The translations under genes and the position numbers were made by a program. A stretch of 64,000 bases of DNA from Sporocytophaga myxococcoides DSM 11118 (GTDB lineage Bacteria > Bacteroidota > Bacteroidia > Cytophagales > Cytophagaceae): contig NZ_AUFX01000006.1 of the NCBI RefSeq assembly GCF_000426725.1, forward strand, positions 310,001-374,000, given 5' to 3'. Shown piece after piece: positions 46,410 through 53,914 of this stretch. The notes under the pieces are model-generated. The model saw nothing but the letters and a program-made list of their open reading frames with translations, was not told where the DNA came from and ran no database searches. The first letter of the stretch is position 1; each line of letters opens with the position of its first letter.

Positions 46410-46525
46410 GACCTCGGAGAGGTCATATGTTTATAGTTACTACCTGAAAAATAGCATACGACCCCATTGGGGTCGCATCAATACTACATTCGCTTTTCTA
46501 TAAATATTCAATCCCTTCAGGATTG
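46410..46525. repeat. Three-hairpin repeat block with CTATAAA-type boxes
   Basis: Three short perfect hairpins lie close together: GACCTC/GAGGTC (46410-46424), CGACCCC/GGGGTCG (46459-46475) and CAATCC/GGATTG (46509-46525). The first and last are each preceded, on opposite strands, by CTATAAACATAT or CTATAAATATTC. This gives a head-to-head layout. Blocks like this are scattered through Bacteroidota genomes in my recollection. No frame is coding. Confidence 0.6.
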
Positions 46526-46579
46526 TAAATAAATGAATAAAGCGATTGTTAAAATTATAAAACAGTTAAGCTGACACAT

Positions 46580-46600
46580 GGTCTTTCGACCCGACATCAC
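46580..46600 (-). repeat. Palindromic repeat copy 2, inverted
   Basis: GGTCTTTCGACCCGACATCAC, read on the minus strand, matches copy 1 over TGTCGGGTC and differs mainly in the central TTTC/GAAA, which is self-complementary in orientation. Confidence 0.55.
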
Positions 46601-46625
46601 TGAAATACCCAATCCGCTAAATCAG

Positions 46626-46660
46626 AAAGGGCTGTCTTCTTAATAAAGACAGCCCTTTTA
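46626..46660. terminator. Orphan terminator-like hairpin
   Basis: AAAGGGCTGTCTT and AAGACAGCCCTTT form a perfect 13-bp stem with a 7-base loop, followed by TATTTATGG. No gene ends just before it on either strand, so it may be a relic, a transcript boundary of an unseen RNA, or a back-up for the SMR terminator. Confidence 0.6.
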
Positions 46661-46743
46661 TTTATGGTACAACTTCGAAGATTAGAAAGCCAAACTTCGA
46701 GCAAAAACCTTAAGCAATAGAACTTTTACCTGACATTTTGCTA

Positions 46744-46823
46744 GTAAAAGCTGACGTGACGGAGCTTTTTGTTAACATTTGTAAGGTAAAAGCTCACATG
46801 ACGGAGGTTTTTGCTGACATTTC
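46744..46823 (+). repeat. Two tandem copies of a 42-bp unit (TGACGGAG repeat)
   Basis: Units at 46744-46785 and 46786-46823 share GTAAAAGCT-x-AC-x-TGACGGAG-x-TTTTTG-x-T-x-ACATTT. A partial copy of the start/end (TTTTACCTGACATTTTGC) precedes them. Differences are few. There is no open frame and no spacer structure like CRISPR. Confidence 0.6.
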
Positions 46824-46824
46824 C

Positions 46825-46897
46825 TGTGGTGTCGGGGTCTTTCGACCCGAAACATTTAAGAGATAGTGTGTCAGGTCGGAAAGACCTGACACCACAA
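46825..46897. repeat. REPIN-like inverted pair of palindromic repeats
   Basis: TGTGGTGTCGGGGTCTTTCG.. (from 46825) and its near reverse complement ending ACCTGACACCACA (46870-46897) face each other across about 20 bp. The right arm can itself fold as TGTCAGGTC-GGAAA-GACCTGACA. Length about 73 bp and layout fit a REPIN: two REP-type palindromes in inverted orientation. Confidence 0.6.
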
Positions 46898-46917
46898 ATT
46901 AGACGAAGTATAAAAAA

Positions 46918-46944
46918 AGAGACTGCCCGATTAGACAGCCTCTT
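46918..46944 (-). terminator. Intrinsic terminator after pheS
   Basis: On the minus strand AGAGGCTG pairs with CAGTCTCT (one mismatch/wobble) around TCTAATCGGG and is followed by seven T residues. It lies 32 bases past the pheS stop. Confidence 0.8.
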
Positions 46945-46976
46945 TTATATTTTCCTTAGTGAATAGATTTGTTTAA

Positions 46977-48002
46977 TTACCCAAGAAAGGTAAACTGCTT
47001 CAGGAATCTCACGTCATTCTCTGTGAACAAGCGAAGATCTTTGATCTGGTATTTAAGCATGGTAATTCTTTCAATACCCATACCGAAAGCATAACCTGAA
47101 TATTTCTTAGAATCAATCTTTGAGTTTTCAAGTACGTTAGGATCAACCATTCCTGAACCACCGATTTCAACCCATCCTGAATGTTTACAGATATTGCAGC
47201 CCTCACCCTTACAGATCAGACAGCTGATATCAATTTCCGCACTGGGCTCAGTAAAAGGGAAAAATGAAGGTCTGAATCTAAGTTTAGTATCTTTTCCAAA
47301 CATCTCTTTCACAAAGTGGTAAAGTGTCTGCTTAAGATCTGCAAAGCTTACATTTTCATCTATGTACAAACCTTCTACCTGATGAAACACGCAATGTGCT
47401 CTGGCAGATATCGCTTCATTTCTATAAACTCTTCCTGGAGATAAAGTCCTGATGGGAGGCTTCTGATTTTCCATCACCCTCACTTGCACAGAAGAAGTAT
47501 GCGTTCTTAATGCAATGTCAGGATTTTTCTCAATGAAAAATGTATCCTGCATTTCTCTTGCCGGATGGTTCAGTGGGAAGTTCAGGGCAGTAAAGTTATG
47601 CCAGTCATCTTCAATCTCAGGCCCTTCGGAAAGGTTGAATCCCATGCGCTCGAATATCTGGGTAATTTCTTCACGCACCATAGAAAGAGGATGACGTGTA
47701 CCATTCTGATCAGGAATTCCAGGGAGCGTCAGATCTTTTCCTGAAGAAGCATTTTGTGAAGCCGCCTGTTCAAACACTTCTGTAAAGTGGAGAAGCTTAG
47801 CCTGTGCTGCATTTTTAAGAACATTCAGCTCTGCACCCATTGCTCTCTTTTCTTCATTGGGTACTTGCTTCAGTAGGTCGAATAATTCAGTAACCTTACC
47901 TTTTTTGCTTACAAACGTTAGTCTGAATTTCTCAAGACTATCTTTAGTATCTATCTGAAATTGCTCTATTTCTTCCGAAATGCCTTTTATCTTATCTAAC
48001 AT
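46977..48002 (-). CDS. pheS: Phenylalanine--tRNA ligase, alpha subunit
   Basis: PheS is the catalytic subunit of the alpha2-beta2 enzyme that charges tRNA-Phe. The 341-residue class II synthetase has an N-terminal coiled-coil (about 1-85), motif 2 around RTLSPGRVYRNEAISARAHC, the stretch HCVFHQVEGLY, and motif 3 GYAFGMGIERITMLKY. Length is normal. pheT is not in the window, as is usual in Bacteroidota. Its promoter ends almost at the ATG, which predicts a leaderless mRNA. Confidence 0.97.
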   Translation of the reverse strand: MLDKIKGISEEIEQFQIDTKDSLEKFRLTFVSKKGKVTELFDLLKQVPNEEKRAMGAELNVLKNAAQAKLLHFTEVFEQAASQNASSGKDLTLPGIPDQNGTRHPLSMVREEITQIFERMGFNLSEGPEIEDDWHNFTALNFPLNHPAREMQDTFFIEKNPDIALRTHTSSVQVRVMENQKPPIRTLSPGRVYRNEAISARAHCVFHQVEGLYIDENVSFADLKQTLYHFVKEMFGKDTKLRFRPSFFPFTEPSAEIDISCLICKGEGCNICKHSGWVEIGGSGMVDPNVLENSKIDSKKYSGYAFGMGIERITMLKYQIKDLRLFTENDVRFLKQFTFLG

Positions 48003-48006
48003 GCTA

Positions 48007-48037
48007 CAAAGATATAAATAAACTTAAGGTTCAACAA
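48007..48037 (-). promoter_or_regulatory. pheS promoter, predicted leaderless start
   Basis: On the minus strand TTG (48037-48035), a 20-bp spacer and TATCTTTG (48014-48007) reproduce the rplU promoter layout. The ATG at 48002 is 4 bases past the -7 element, where transcription should begin, so the mRNA would have little or no leader. Confidence 0.6.
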
Positions 48038-48154
48038 TTCTGTAATTTTAAGATGAACATAAGGAAATGATAATTAAGTCCCATTTTTTGTTAAAAATAA
48101 AATTTTATATATTCCATTAAACTAAATTAACTGATATTCAAATTTATCATTAGG

Positions 48155-49282
48155 ATGAATATAAAAATAATAGCGCCATTAAGAAATTTTCTGTTTAAAA
48201 AAGCTGACACCAGGCTCAAAATGAATGGGTTCATAGCAACAAATCGACAACGTGAAATTCAAGAATTTATTCTTTTAAGCCCGCCTTTCTCTTTAGCAGT
48301 TGGAGGAATTAATTTTAGGACTCTTTCAGATAATGTTTGTATATATTACTCTGGAAACTTGCGTTCCTTAAATGTGATATATGATGATCGAAACTTAGTA
48401 GCTGTTGGTAGGTCCTTACTTGTTCTATTCCAATCCTATTTATTTGCCATGTGGTTAATCAAGGATAACTCTGTAAATATATTTGAAGGATTTCTTAGCT
48501 CCTTAGATGAAACCAATGTACGCGAATATCGTCATGATGTCAATTCAAATTCTGCTGGCTCATATGAAGACGTTTATTTTGATGACGATGAATTTAACCG
48601 AATATGCCGTATCCAGGAGGTATTACTACCTATTTTTCTTGTGAATGACAATTCTGATCCAACTCCAAATTTTGGCACCAACCCTTCTGTTTATAATAAG
48701 ATTTTGTATAATAATCACAATAGAATACGACGAGCTTTGGACTTTTTATGTAGAGCCAGATATGAATCATTCTTACCTTCAAAAATTTCCATGTACATGG
48801 CTGTACTGGAATCTTTATTTAATACTTCAAAGTCAGATGTAGATAAAACCGTCCGAAAAAGAACAGCTTTATTCTTAGGGGGAAATGAAAATATCCAAAC
48901 ATTAAATAGCGAAATCATTAAGAAAGCCTACAATGTGAGATCTAATTACATTCATGGGCAAATTTTAGGAAAAGCTGAAAATAGCAGGAATTTAATTGAT
49001 CTATCTCAGAAAGTAGATAATTTAATTAGGCAGGTATTAACTAAAGCTATTGACGAACCATCATTCCAAATGAAAGAAAAAGATGCAATAAAGTGGATTG
49101 ATAATACTTTTAAATTATCATTAAGAAACACCTTTACTTTCAAAGATTTCACCGAAGTTAATACAGCTGGTTCAAACTTTAAAATTTACACTCATGAACC
49201 ACCTTGCAATAAGTCATTCATTTCTGAACATCCGCTAAAATTATGTCCCTTCTGCAAAGGTGCGGCTGAAATTATTACATAA
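48155..49282 (+). CDS. HEPN-domain protein (ApeA-HEPN-like), candidate RNase effector
   Basis: This 375-residue accessory protein has an unrecognised N-terminal region (1-180) and an all-helical domain (about 205-300). That domain contains ISMYMAVLESLFNT, KTVRKRTALFL and AYNVRSNYIHG. R262-x4-H267 is the HEPN catalytic motif, and the layout resembles the Apea-like HEPN family. HEPN proteins often cut RNA in defence or toxin systems. A short C-terminal CPFC (C364, C367) may be half a zinc site. The gene stands alone beside the repeat-rich pheS region. Its target is unknown, and a non-nuclease role is possible. Confidence 0.72.
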   Translation: MNIKIIAPLRNFLFKKADTRLKMNGFIATNRQREIQEFILLSPPFSLAVGGINFRTLSDNVCIYYSGNLRSLNVIYDDRNLVAVGRSLLVLFQSYLFAMWLIKDNSVNIFEGFLSSLDETNVREYRHDVNSNSAGSYEDVYFDDDEFNRICRIQEVLLPIFLVNDNSDPTPNFGTNPSVYNKILYNNHNRIRRALDFLCRARYESFLPSKISMYMAVLESLFNTSKSDVDKTVRKRTALFLGGNENIQTLNSEIIKKAYNVRSNYIHGQILGKAENSRNLIDLSQKVDNLIRQVLTKAIDEPSFQMKEKDAIKWIDNTFKLSLRNTFTFKDFTEVNTAGSNFKIYTHEPPCNKSFISEHPLKLCPFCKGAAEIIT

Positions 49283-49293
49283 TCACCTAAAAT

Positions 49294-49331
49294 AAAGAGT
49301 AGCTTTTTGCCATACCCAAAAACTACTCTTT
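49294..49331. terminator. Shared terminator between the HEPN gene and the ABC-F gene
   Basis: AAAGAGTAG pairs with CTACTCTTT, and inside it TTTTTG pairs with CAAAAA after one mismatch. It lies 12 bases after the HEPN stop and 10 bases from the convergent ABC-F stop, so it can serve both strands. Confidence 0.72.
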
Positions 49332-49340
49332 AAATAGTTG

Positions 49341-50981
49341 TTATTTCGCCTTCCTTTCAATCTCTCTCAGATTCTCCATTTTCTTATTTCTTAAGAACCC
49401 ATTGATATCTTCGAAATGCTCTTTCACTCTTTTGTTTCCGAACTCAAAAACCTTTGTAGCCAGGCCACTTAGGAAATCTCTGTCGTGAGAAACAAGAATG
49501 ATGGTACCATCGAACGCTAGCAGCGCTTCTTTAAGGATATCTTTGGTTTTCATATCCAGGTGGTTAGTAGGCTCATCGAGGATCAGAAGGTTTACCGGTT
49601 CTAAAAGCAATTTAATCATTGCAAGCCTTGTTTTTTCTCCTCCTGATAATACCTTCACTTTCTTAGCAGAAGCATCACCACCAAACATGAAGGCACCTAA
49701 AATATCTCTGATTTTTGTCCTGATATCACCGACAGCAATATTGTCGATAGTCTGGAACACTGTTAGTTCTTCATCAAGTAAAGATGCCTGGTTCTGGGCA
49801 AAATAGCCTATCATAGCGTTATGCCCAACTTCCAGCTTTCCATCAAAATCAATTTCTCCCATGATAGCCTTTATCATGGTTGATTTACCCTCACCGTTTT
49901 TCCCGACAAATGCTAACTTTTGGCCTCTTTCAATAGTAAAAGAAGCATCTTTGAAAACAACATGATCTCCATAAGTCTTTCCTAATTGATTGGCAATTAC
50001 TGGATAATTACCTGAACGAGGGGCTGGAGGGAATTTAAGATTCAGAGATGAAGTATCTACCTCATCCACCTCAATAGGCTCAAGCTTCTCTAGCATTTTA
50101 ACACGAGACTGTACTTGAAGCGTTTTTGAATATGTACCTTTAAAGCGATCTATGAACTCAGTAGTGTCTGCAATAAAGCGCTGCTGTTCGTCAAACGCCT
50201 TCTGCTGGTGCTGACGACGCTCTTCTCTTAATTGCAGGTAATGAGAATAGTTGGTTTTGTAATCATAAATGCGACCCATTGTTACTTCAATGGTGCGGTT
50301 TGTAATATTGTCAACAAAAGCTCTGTCGTGGGAAATTACAATTACAGCTTTTGCACTGTTTACCAGAAAATCCTCCAGCCATTGGATAGATTCTATATCC
50401 AGGTGGTTAGTAGGCTCATCGAGAAGGATAAGATCAGGAGTTTGCAATAGTATCTTTGCAAGCTCAATACGCATGCGCCATCCACCGCTGAATTCGCTTG
50501 TAGGTCTTGAGAAGTTTTCTCTCACAAATCCCAATCCTAGCAAAGTCTTTTCAACTTCAGCGTCAAAATTGATTTCTTCAATAGAATAATACTGCTCACT
50601 GACTTCAGAGACACGTTCAATAATTTTATAGTACTCATCAGATTCATAGTCAGTTCTGGTTTCAAGCTCCTTGTTCAGTGCATCAATTTCCTTTTTCATA
50701 TTAAGGATAGAAGCAAATGCCTTTGAAGTTTCTTCAAAAACAGTGCTATCATCATCCAGCAGCAGGTGCTGAGGCAGATAAGCAATGACAGCTCCGTTGG
50801 GCGCAGTAATTTTTCCTTTTGTGGGTTTATCAACGCCAGCAATAATTTTTAGCATGGTAGATTTACCGGCACCGTTTTTACCCATAAGGGCTATTCTGTC
50901 ATTATCATTGATATTGAAAGTAACATCGCTGAAAAGTGTTCTGCCGCCAAAAGCTACAGTAAGTCCGTCAACTGAAATCAT
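49341..50981 (-). CDS. ABC-F family ATPase
   Basis: This cytosolic protein of 546 residues has two ABC domains and no membrane segments. NBD1 carries GKNGAGKST, signature EFSGGW and LILLDEPTNHLD; NBD2 carries GKNGEGKST, VLSGGEK and LLILDEPTNHLD. Between them is a basic/helical linker (EERRQHQQKAFDEQQRFI) that in ABC-F proteins contacts the ribosomal P-site tRNA. It is most like the YbiT/EttA-type housekeeping group that tunes translation, but antibiotic resistance cannot be ruled out. It is probably monocistronic. Confidence 0.9.
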   Translation of the reverse strand: MISVDGLTVAFGGRTLFSDVTFNINDNDRIALMGKNGAGKSTMLKIIAGVDKPTKGKITAPNGAVIAYLPQHLLLDDDSTVFEETSKAFASILNMKKEIDALNKELETRTDYESDEYYKIIERVSEVSEQYYSIEEINFDAEVEKTLLGLGFVRENFSRPTSEFSGGWRMRIELAKILLQTPDLILLDEPTNHLDIESIQWLEDFLVNSAKAVIVISHDRAFVDNITNRTIEVTMGRIYDYKTNYSHYLQLREERRQHQQKAFDEQQRFIADTTEFIDRFKGTYSKTLQVQSRVKMLEKLEPIEVDEVDTSSLNLKFPPAPRSGNYPVIANQLGKTYGDHVVFKDASFTIERGQKLAFVGKNGEGKSTMIKAIMGEIDFDGKLEVGHNAMIGYFAQNQASLLDEELTVFQTIDNIAVGDIRTKIRDILGAFMFGGDASAKKVKVLSGGEKTRLAMIKLLLEPVNLLILDEPTNHLDMKTKDILKEALLAFDGTIILVSHDRDFLSGLATKVFEFGNKRVKEHFEDINGFLRNKKMENLREIERKAK

Positions 50982-51251
50982 GGAGATTTAAAATAAAATT
51001 AAGGGTGTAAAGATACGTATTTTTCAACGATACCCGGGAATGAAAAATTCCGAAATTAGCCTATAAGGGAAGATTTTAAGCAGATTATTCCCAATAGACA
51101 GGATATAGAGAAAATCATTTACCCTGAAAAATAAGGATTTAAAAAAGTAAATGCGAAATTAAAGTAAAATTCACCTGTTTCTGGCAAAGTAAATTTGCCT
51201 ATTAATCCCGCATAAAATTCTAATAATTTAATGATAAGCTGAAACTCCAGC
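50982..51251. other. Intergenic spacer between ABC-F and the zinc-ribbon gene
   Basis: About 270 bp of AT-rich DNA. A TATCTTTA on the minus strand (51015-51008) is a near match to a -7 element for the ABC-F gene, but no -33 partner fits. No gene or clear hairpin is visible. Confidence 0.35.
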
Positions 51252-52415
51252 CTATTTAAATACCTTAAAAAGCAATAATAAAAAGATTGCTAAAGCCACA
51301 ATTCCAGTGGTAATATCAAGTCCAAAACAGCATATTGTGATAATTCCAGAGATCACAGTACCTGCAATTTTCATCCAGCTGTATGGCCTGTCTCCTTTAG
51401 TTTCACCCGTACGGGCATTGATCAAAAACCTGAAGGATTTCCCCCTGTATCTGAATGAGCTGATCCACAATGGCAATAGAGTATGCTTAAAGGTGGTATT
51501 ACTGTATGTCGTATCAGATGAGTGAATCCTTTGCCTGTCTCCTCCAATATCACTGCGAATGCTTGAATCGATTGTTCCTTTGATCTTATTTTTGGCTAAT
51601 TCAAAACTATCTTTTAACCCAACCTGGTAGCTTTCACTTCTAAATCCCGCAAGGTAATTTTCGTTAAATGGAACAAGACCTTCAAGATCCCATGGTTCGA
51701 GAACATCCACATAATCTCTGGGAAGAGAATGTGATGCATTTACAAGCACATCGTCAAAAGAATTTCCAACGCTCCCTGCTGCATAATACCAATCCGTCAC
51801 CACCCTGGTCCTTGTCTTGGTAACTGTCTGTCCATTTTCAACGGTAGTATAGTGCTCTGTTTCATGTCTGTCTATCCCTTGCTCCCCTGTATAGTCAGTC
51901 AGAGTATTCGTATCAAATGTCCAGTAAGGCAGATATATTCCATTCAGCTTTTCAGATACTGCATACTTTTTCAGATCATTTGGAGCAAACCATAAAGATC
52001 CAAGCCATTTACCAAAAGATGAGTAAGCCTCTTTCTTATCGATTTTAAAGGGCAAAACAGATTTGGGTTTAATGACTGTTTTGATATGAGCATTTTTCAG
52101 AACGAGGGCAGTGCCACAAAAGGCGCATTCATCAGCAGTAACGTTAGGTTTAAGTGTTGATTCAGCTCCGCAGCTTGTACACTTTACGCTCGAAACCTCG
52201 TGGCTTTCACCATCATTATTCTTATCAAGATCAGTATGAGCATTAAAATCCAGTTCCGAGACTTTTTCTACATCATTAGGTGTAACAATTTCATTTACAG
52301 TTCCACAATATTCACATTGAAGTGAATTTGTACCTGGAGCGTACTTTAATATCGCTCCACAACTCTTACATCCGGTGGTATTCCCCAGATCACTTATAAT
52401 TGGATTTTGCTCCAT
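51252..52415 (-). CDS. Zinc-ribbon membrane protein, YdjG-like
   Basis: The 387-residue protein has two N-terminal zinc ribbons: CKSCGAILKY with CEYCG, and CTSCGAESTL with CAFCG. A long middle domain contains the YLPYWTFDT-type strand and RTRVVTDWYYAAGSVG. Two C-terminal hydrophobic helices span about 348-386. Bacillus YdjG (TFIIB zinc-ribbon) has this plan and acts with the SPFH protein YdjI and a PspA homologue in membrane stress. Here the SPFH gene lies directly upstream (82-bp gap), supporting the pairing. No PspA gene is in the window. Confidence 0.8.
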   Translation of the reverse strand: MEQNPIISDLGNTTGCKSCGAILKYAPGTNSLQCEYCGTVNEIVTPNDVEKVSELDFNAHTDLDKNNDGESHEVSSVKCTSCGAESTLKPNVTADECAFCGTALVLKNAHIKTVIKPKSVLPFKIDKKEAYSSFGKWLGSLWFAPNDLKKYAVSEKLNGIYLPYWTFDTNTLTDYTGEQGIDRHETEHYTTVENGQTVTKTRTRVVTDWYYAAGSVGNSFDDVLVNASHSLPRDYVDVLEPWDLEGLVPFNENYLAGFRSESYQVGLKDSFELAKNKIKGTIDSSIRSDIGGDRQRIHSSDTTYSNTTFKHTLLPLWISSFRYRGKSFRFLINARTGETKGDRPYSWMKIAGTVISGIITICCFGLDITTGIVALAIFLLLLFKVFK

Positions 52416-52458
52416 TTATCAAAAGATCAACTTTAACATGTAAAAAATAAAAGGTATG

Positions 52459-52490
52459 CTTCTGATCCTGAAAAATTTCAGGACCAGAAG
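52459..52490 (-). terminator. Hairpin between the SPFH and zinc-ribbon genes
   Basis: CTTCTG-A-TCCTGAAA and TTTCAGGA-C-CAGAAG form a stem of about 15 bp with a 2-base loop. The minus-strand T-rich run starts 6 bases later. It may be a leaky terminator or an mRNA stabiliser that sets different levels of the two proteins. Confidence 0.5.
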
Positions 52491-52497
52491 TATTAAA

Positions 52498-53610
52498 TTA
52501 TGATTGAGGAATCGGAGGGGGAATCGGAGGAGGCGTATTATTAAATATTGCTGATAACTCCGGAATTTGTTCAGCCAAGGCCCAGGCTGGCATACCGCTC
52601 TTCCAAACCATAGACTTAGCAGTGAACTGCCCTTGAGCAGCAAACTGAGATAATTGATTTACATCAAAAGGCCCTGTCTGTTGGCCGTTTACAGCAACGA
52701 AATATGCTGCCACCGGCAAAGGAGGAGGCATACTGCCTTTATTCATCTGCTGAGGGTTATTGTTCTGATTCATCATGTTCATCCCCATCATCATTCCAAG
52801 CATATCTACACCAGGATTTCCACCACCCTGTTTTGCGGAGATTTTCATGGAATCCAACAGATCCTGCTGCACGAAAGTACTGCTATCACCCAATGCCATT
52901 TTTTCACTTATCATCTTCAGCCTGCGCTTATCTTCTTCAGTAAGTGAAATGCTTTCAACCAGGAAAGTAGGAAGCGTGAGGCCATATTTTGCCTCAATAC
53001 TCGCATTGATCATCGGATGCAGAATATCAGACAACTCTTTGAGATTTCCAGCCAGTTTATTTGCAGGGATTCCTGATTCATTCAGTTTATCTGTAAACTC
53101 CATCACCAGGATACTTCTTAACTGTCCGGTAATGTAGTCTGTAGGATAAACTCCATTTGTTGCAGAAAACCTTTCAAGAAACATTTTCGGATCTTTGAAC
53201 TTAAAGCTGTAAGTCCCAAACGCTCTTGCCTCTATATCAATACCAAAGCGTGGATCTGTATAATATACAGGTTCTTTCACTCCCCATTTCATATCGACAA
53301 ATTCCTTCATATTGAAGAAATACACCTCAGCTTTGAAAGGGCTGTTAAAACCATACTTCCAGCTGTTTAGTGTCGTCATGATAGGCATATTACTGGTAGT
53401 CAGTTCGTGCCTGCCAGGGTTAAAGAGGTCAGCCACAAGATTTCCTTCATTTACCAAAACTGCTACCTGGCCTGGCCTCACAGTAAGTTGTGCACCATGC
53501 TTTAACTCGTTGTTGTACCGCTCAAAACGGTAAACCATAGTATCCTGAGTATTATCAAGCCATTCAACGACATCGATAAACTCACCTTTAAATTTGTCAA
53601 ATAATCCCAT
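52498..53610 (-). CDS. SPFH (YdjI-like) protein with C-terminal GYF_2-like domain
   Basis: The 370-residue protein starts MGLFDKFKGEFIDVVEWLDN, typical of YdjI-like SPFH proteins, and its SPFH domain spans about 20-235. There is no signal peptide. A linker rich in N, M, G and Q (about 265-295) precedes a domain with YFVAVNGQQTGPFDVNQL and SMVWKSGMPAWALA, as in GYF_2 (DUF4339). The tail is PPPIPPPIPQS. In the YdjFGHI set such proteins form membrane-bound assemblies. The GYF_2-like end, which may bind proline-rich peptides including its own tail, replaces the zinc ribbon usual in YdjI. The gene precedes the zinc-ribbon partner. Confidence 0.8.
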   Translation of the reverse strand: MGLFDKFKGEFIDVVEWLDNTQDTMVYRFERYNNELKHGAQLTVRPGQVAVLVNEGNLVADLFNPGRHELTTSNMPIMTTLNSWKYGFNSPFKAEVYFFNMKEFVDMKWGVKEPVYYTDPRFGIDIEARAFGTYSFKFKDPKMFLERFSATNGVYPTDYITGQLRSILVMEFTDKLNESGIPANKLAGNLKELSDILHPMINASIEAKYGLTLPTFLVESISLTEEDKRRLKMISEKMALGDSSTFVQQDLLDSMKISAKQGGGNPGVDMLGMMMGMNMMNQNNNPQQMNKGSMPPPLPVAAYFVAVNGQQTGPFDVNQLSQFAAQGQFTAKSMVWKSGMPAWALAEQIPELSAIFNNTPPPIPPPIPQS

Positions 53611-53914
53611 TAAATTTTGTCGGATAGAAAAATGTGAAATTTAGACTTTAAATAAGACTCCTGAATTTGTTTGTATTTAATACGTAATATAATCTCCAAA
53701 AATCTCATAGCTTGTTTACAAATATTATTCCTAATATACTGAATTTATGAAATTTCATCCAATAAACTTTTAGTTATATACTCTTCTGTTACAGCCGAAA
53801 CTAAGCAAATTCGATTATTCCTATTTATTCATTCTGGAACAATGGAACTGCACTGAAAATTGCCATTCTCAGAATCATCGTTTAACTTGTAGAACGGATA
53901 GGCTGAATTAGAAT
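53611..53914. other. Divergent intergenic region SPFH/ribD
   Basis: About 300 AT-rich bases separate the SPFH gene (minus) from ribD (plus). A perfect 12-bp palindrome ATGAAATTTCAT at 53747-53758 could be an operator. No TAnnTTTG promoter, riboswitch or ORF was recognised; in particular, no FMN-riboswitch core was seen before ribD. Confidence 0.4.

Noticed and set aside
46744-46823. Possible CRISPR array
   Set aside because: Only two full tandem units exist, the units are contiguous with no unique spacers, and no cas gene is present.
53611-53914. FMN riboswitch before ribD
   Set aside because: The conserved FMN-aptamer blocks (such as AGGGCA-type and GATTCCGG-type pieces) are missing.
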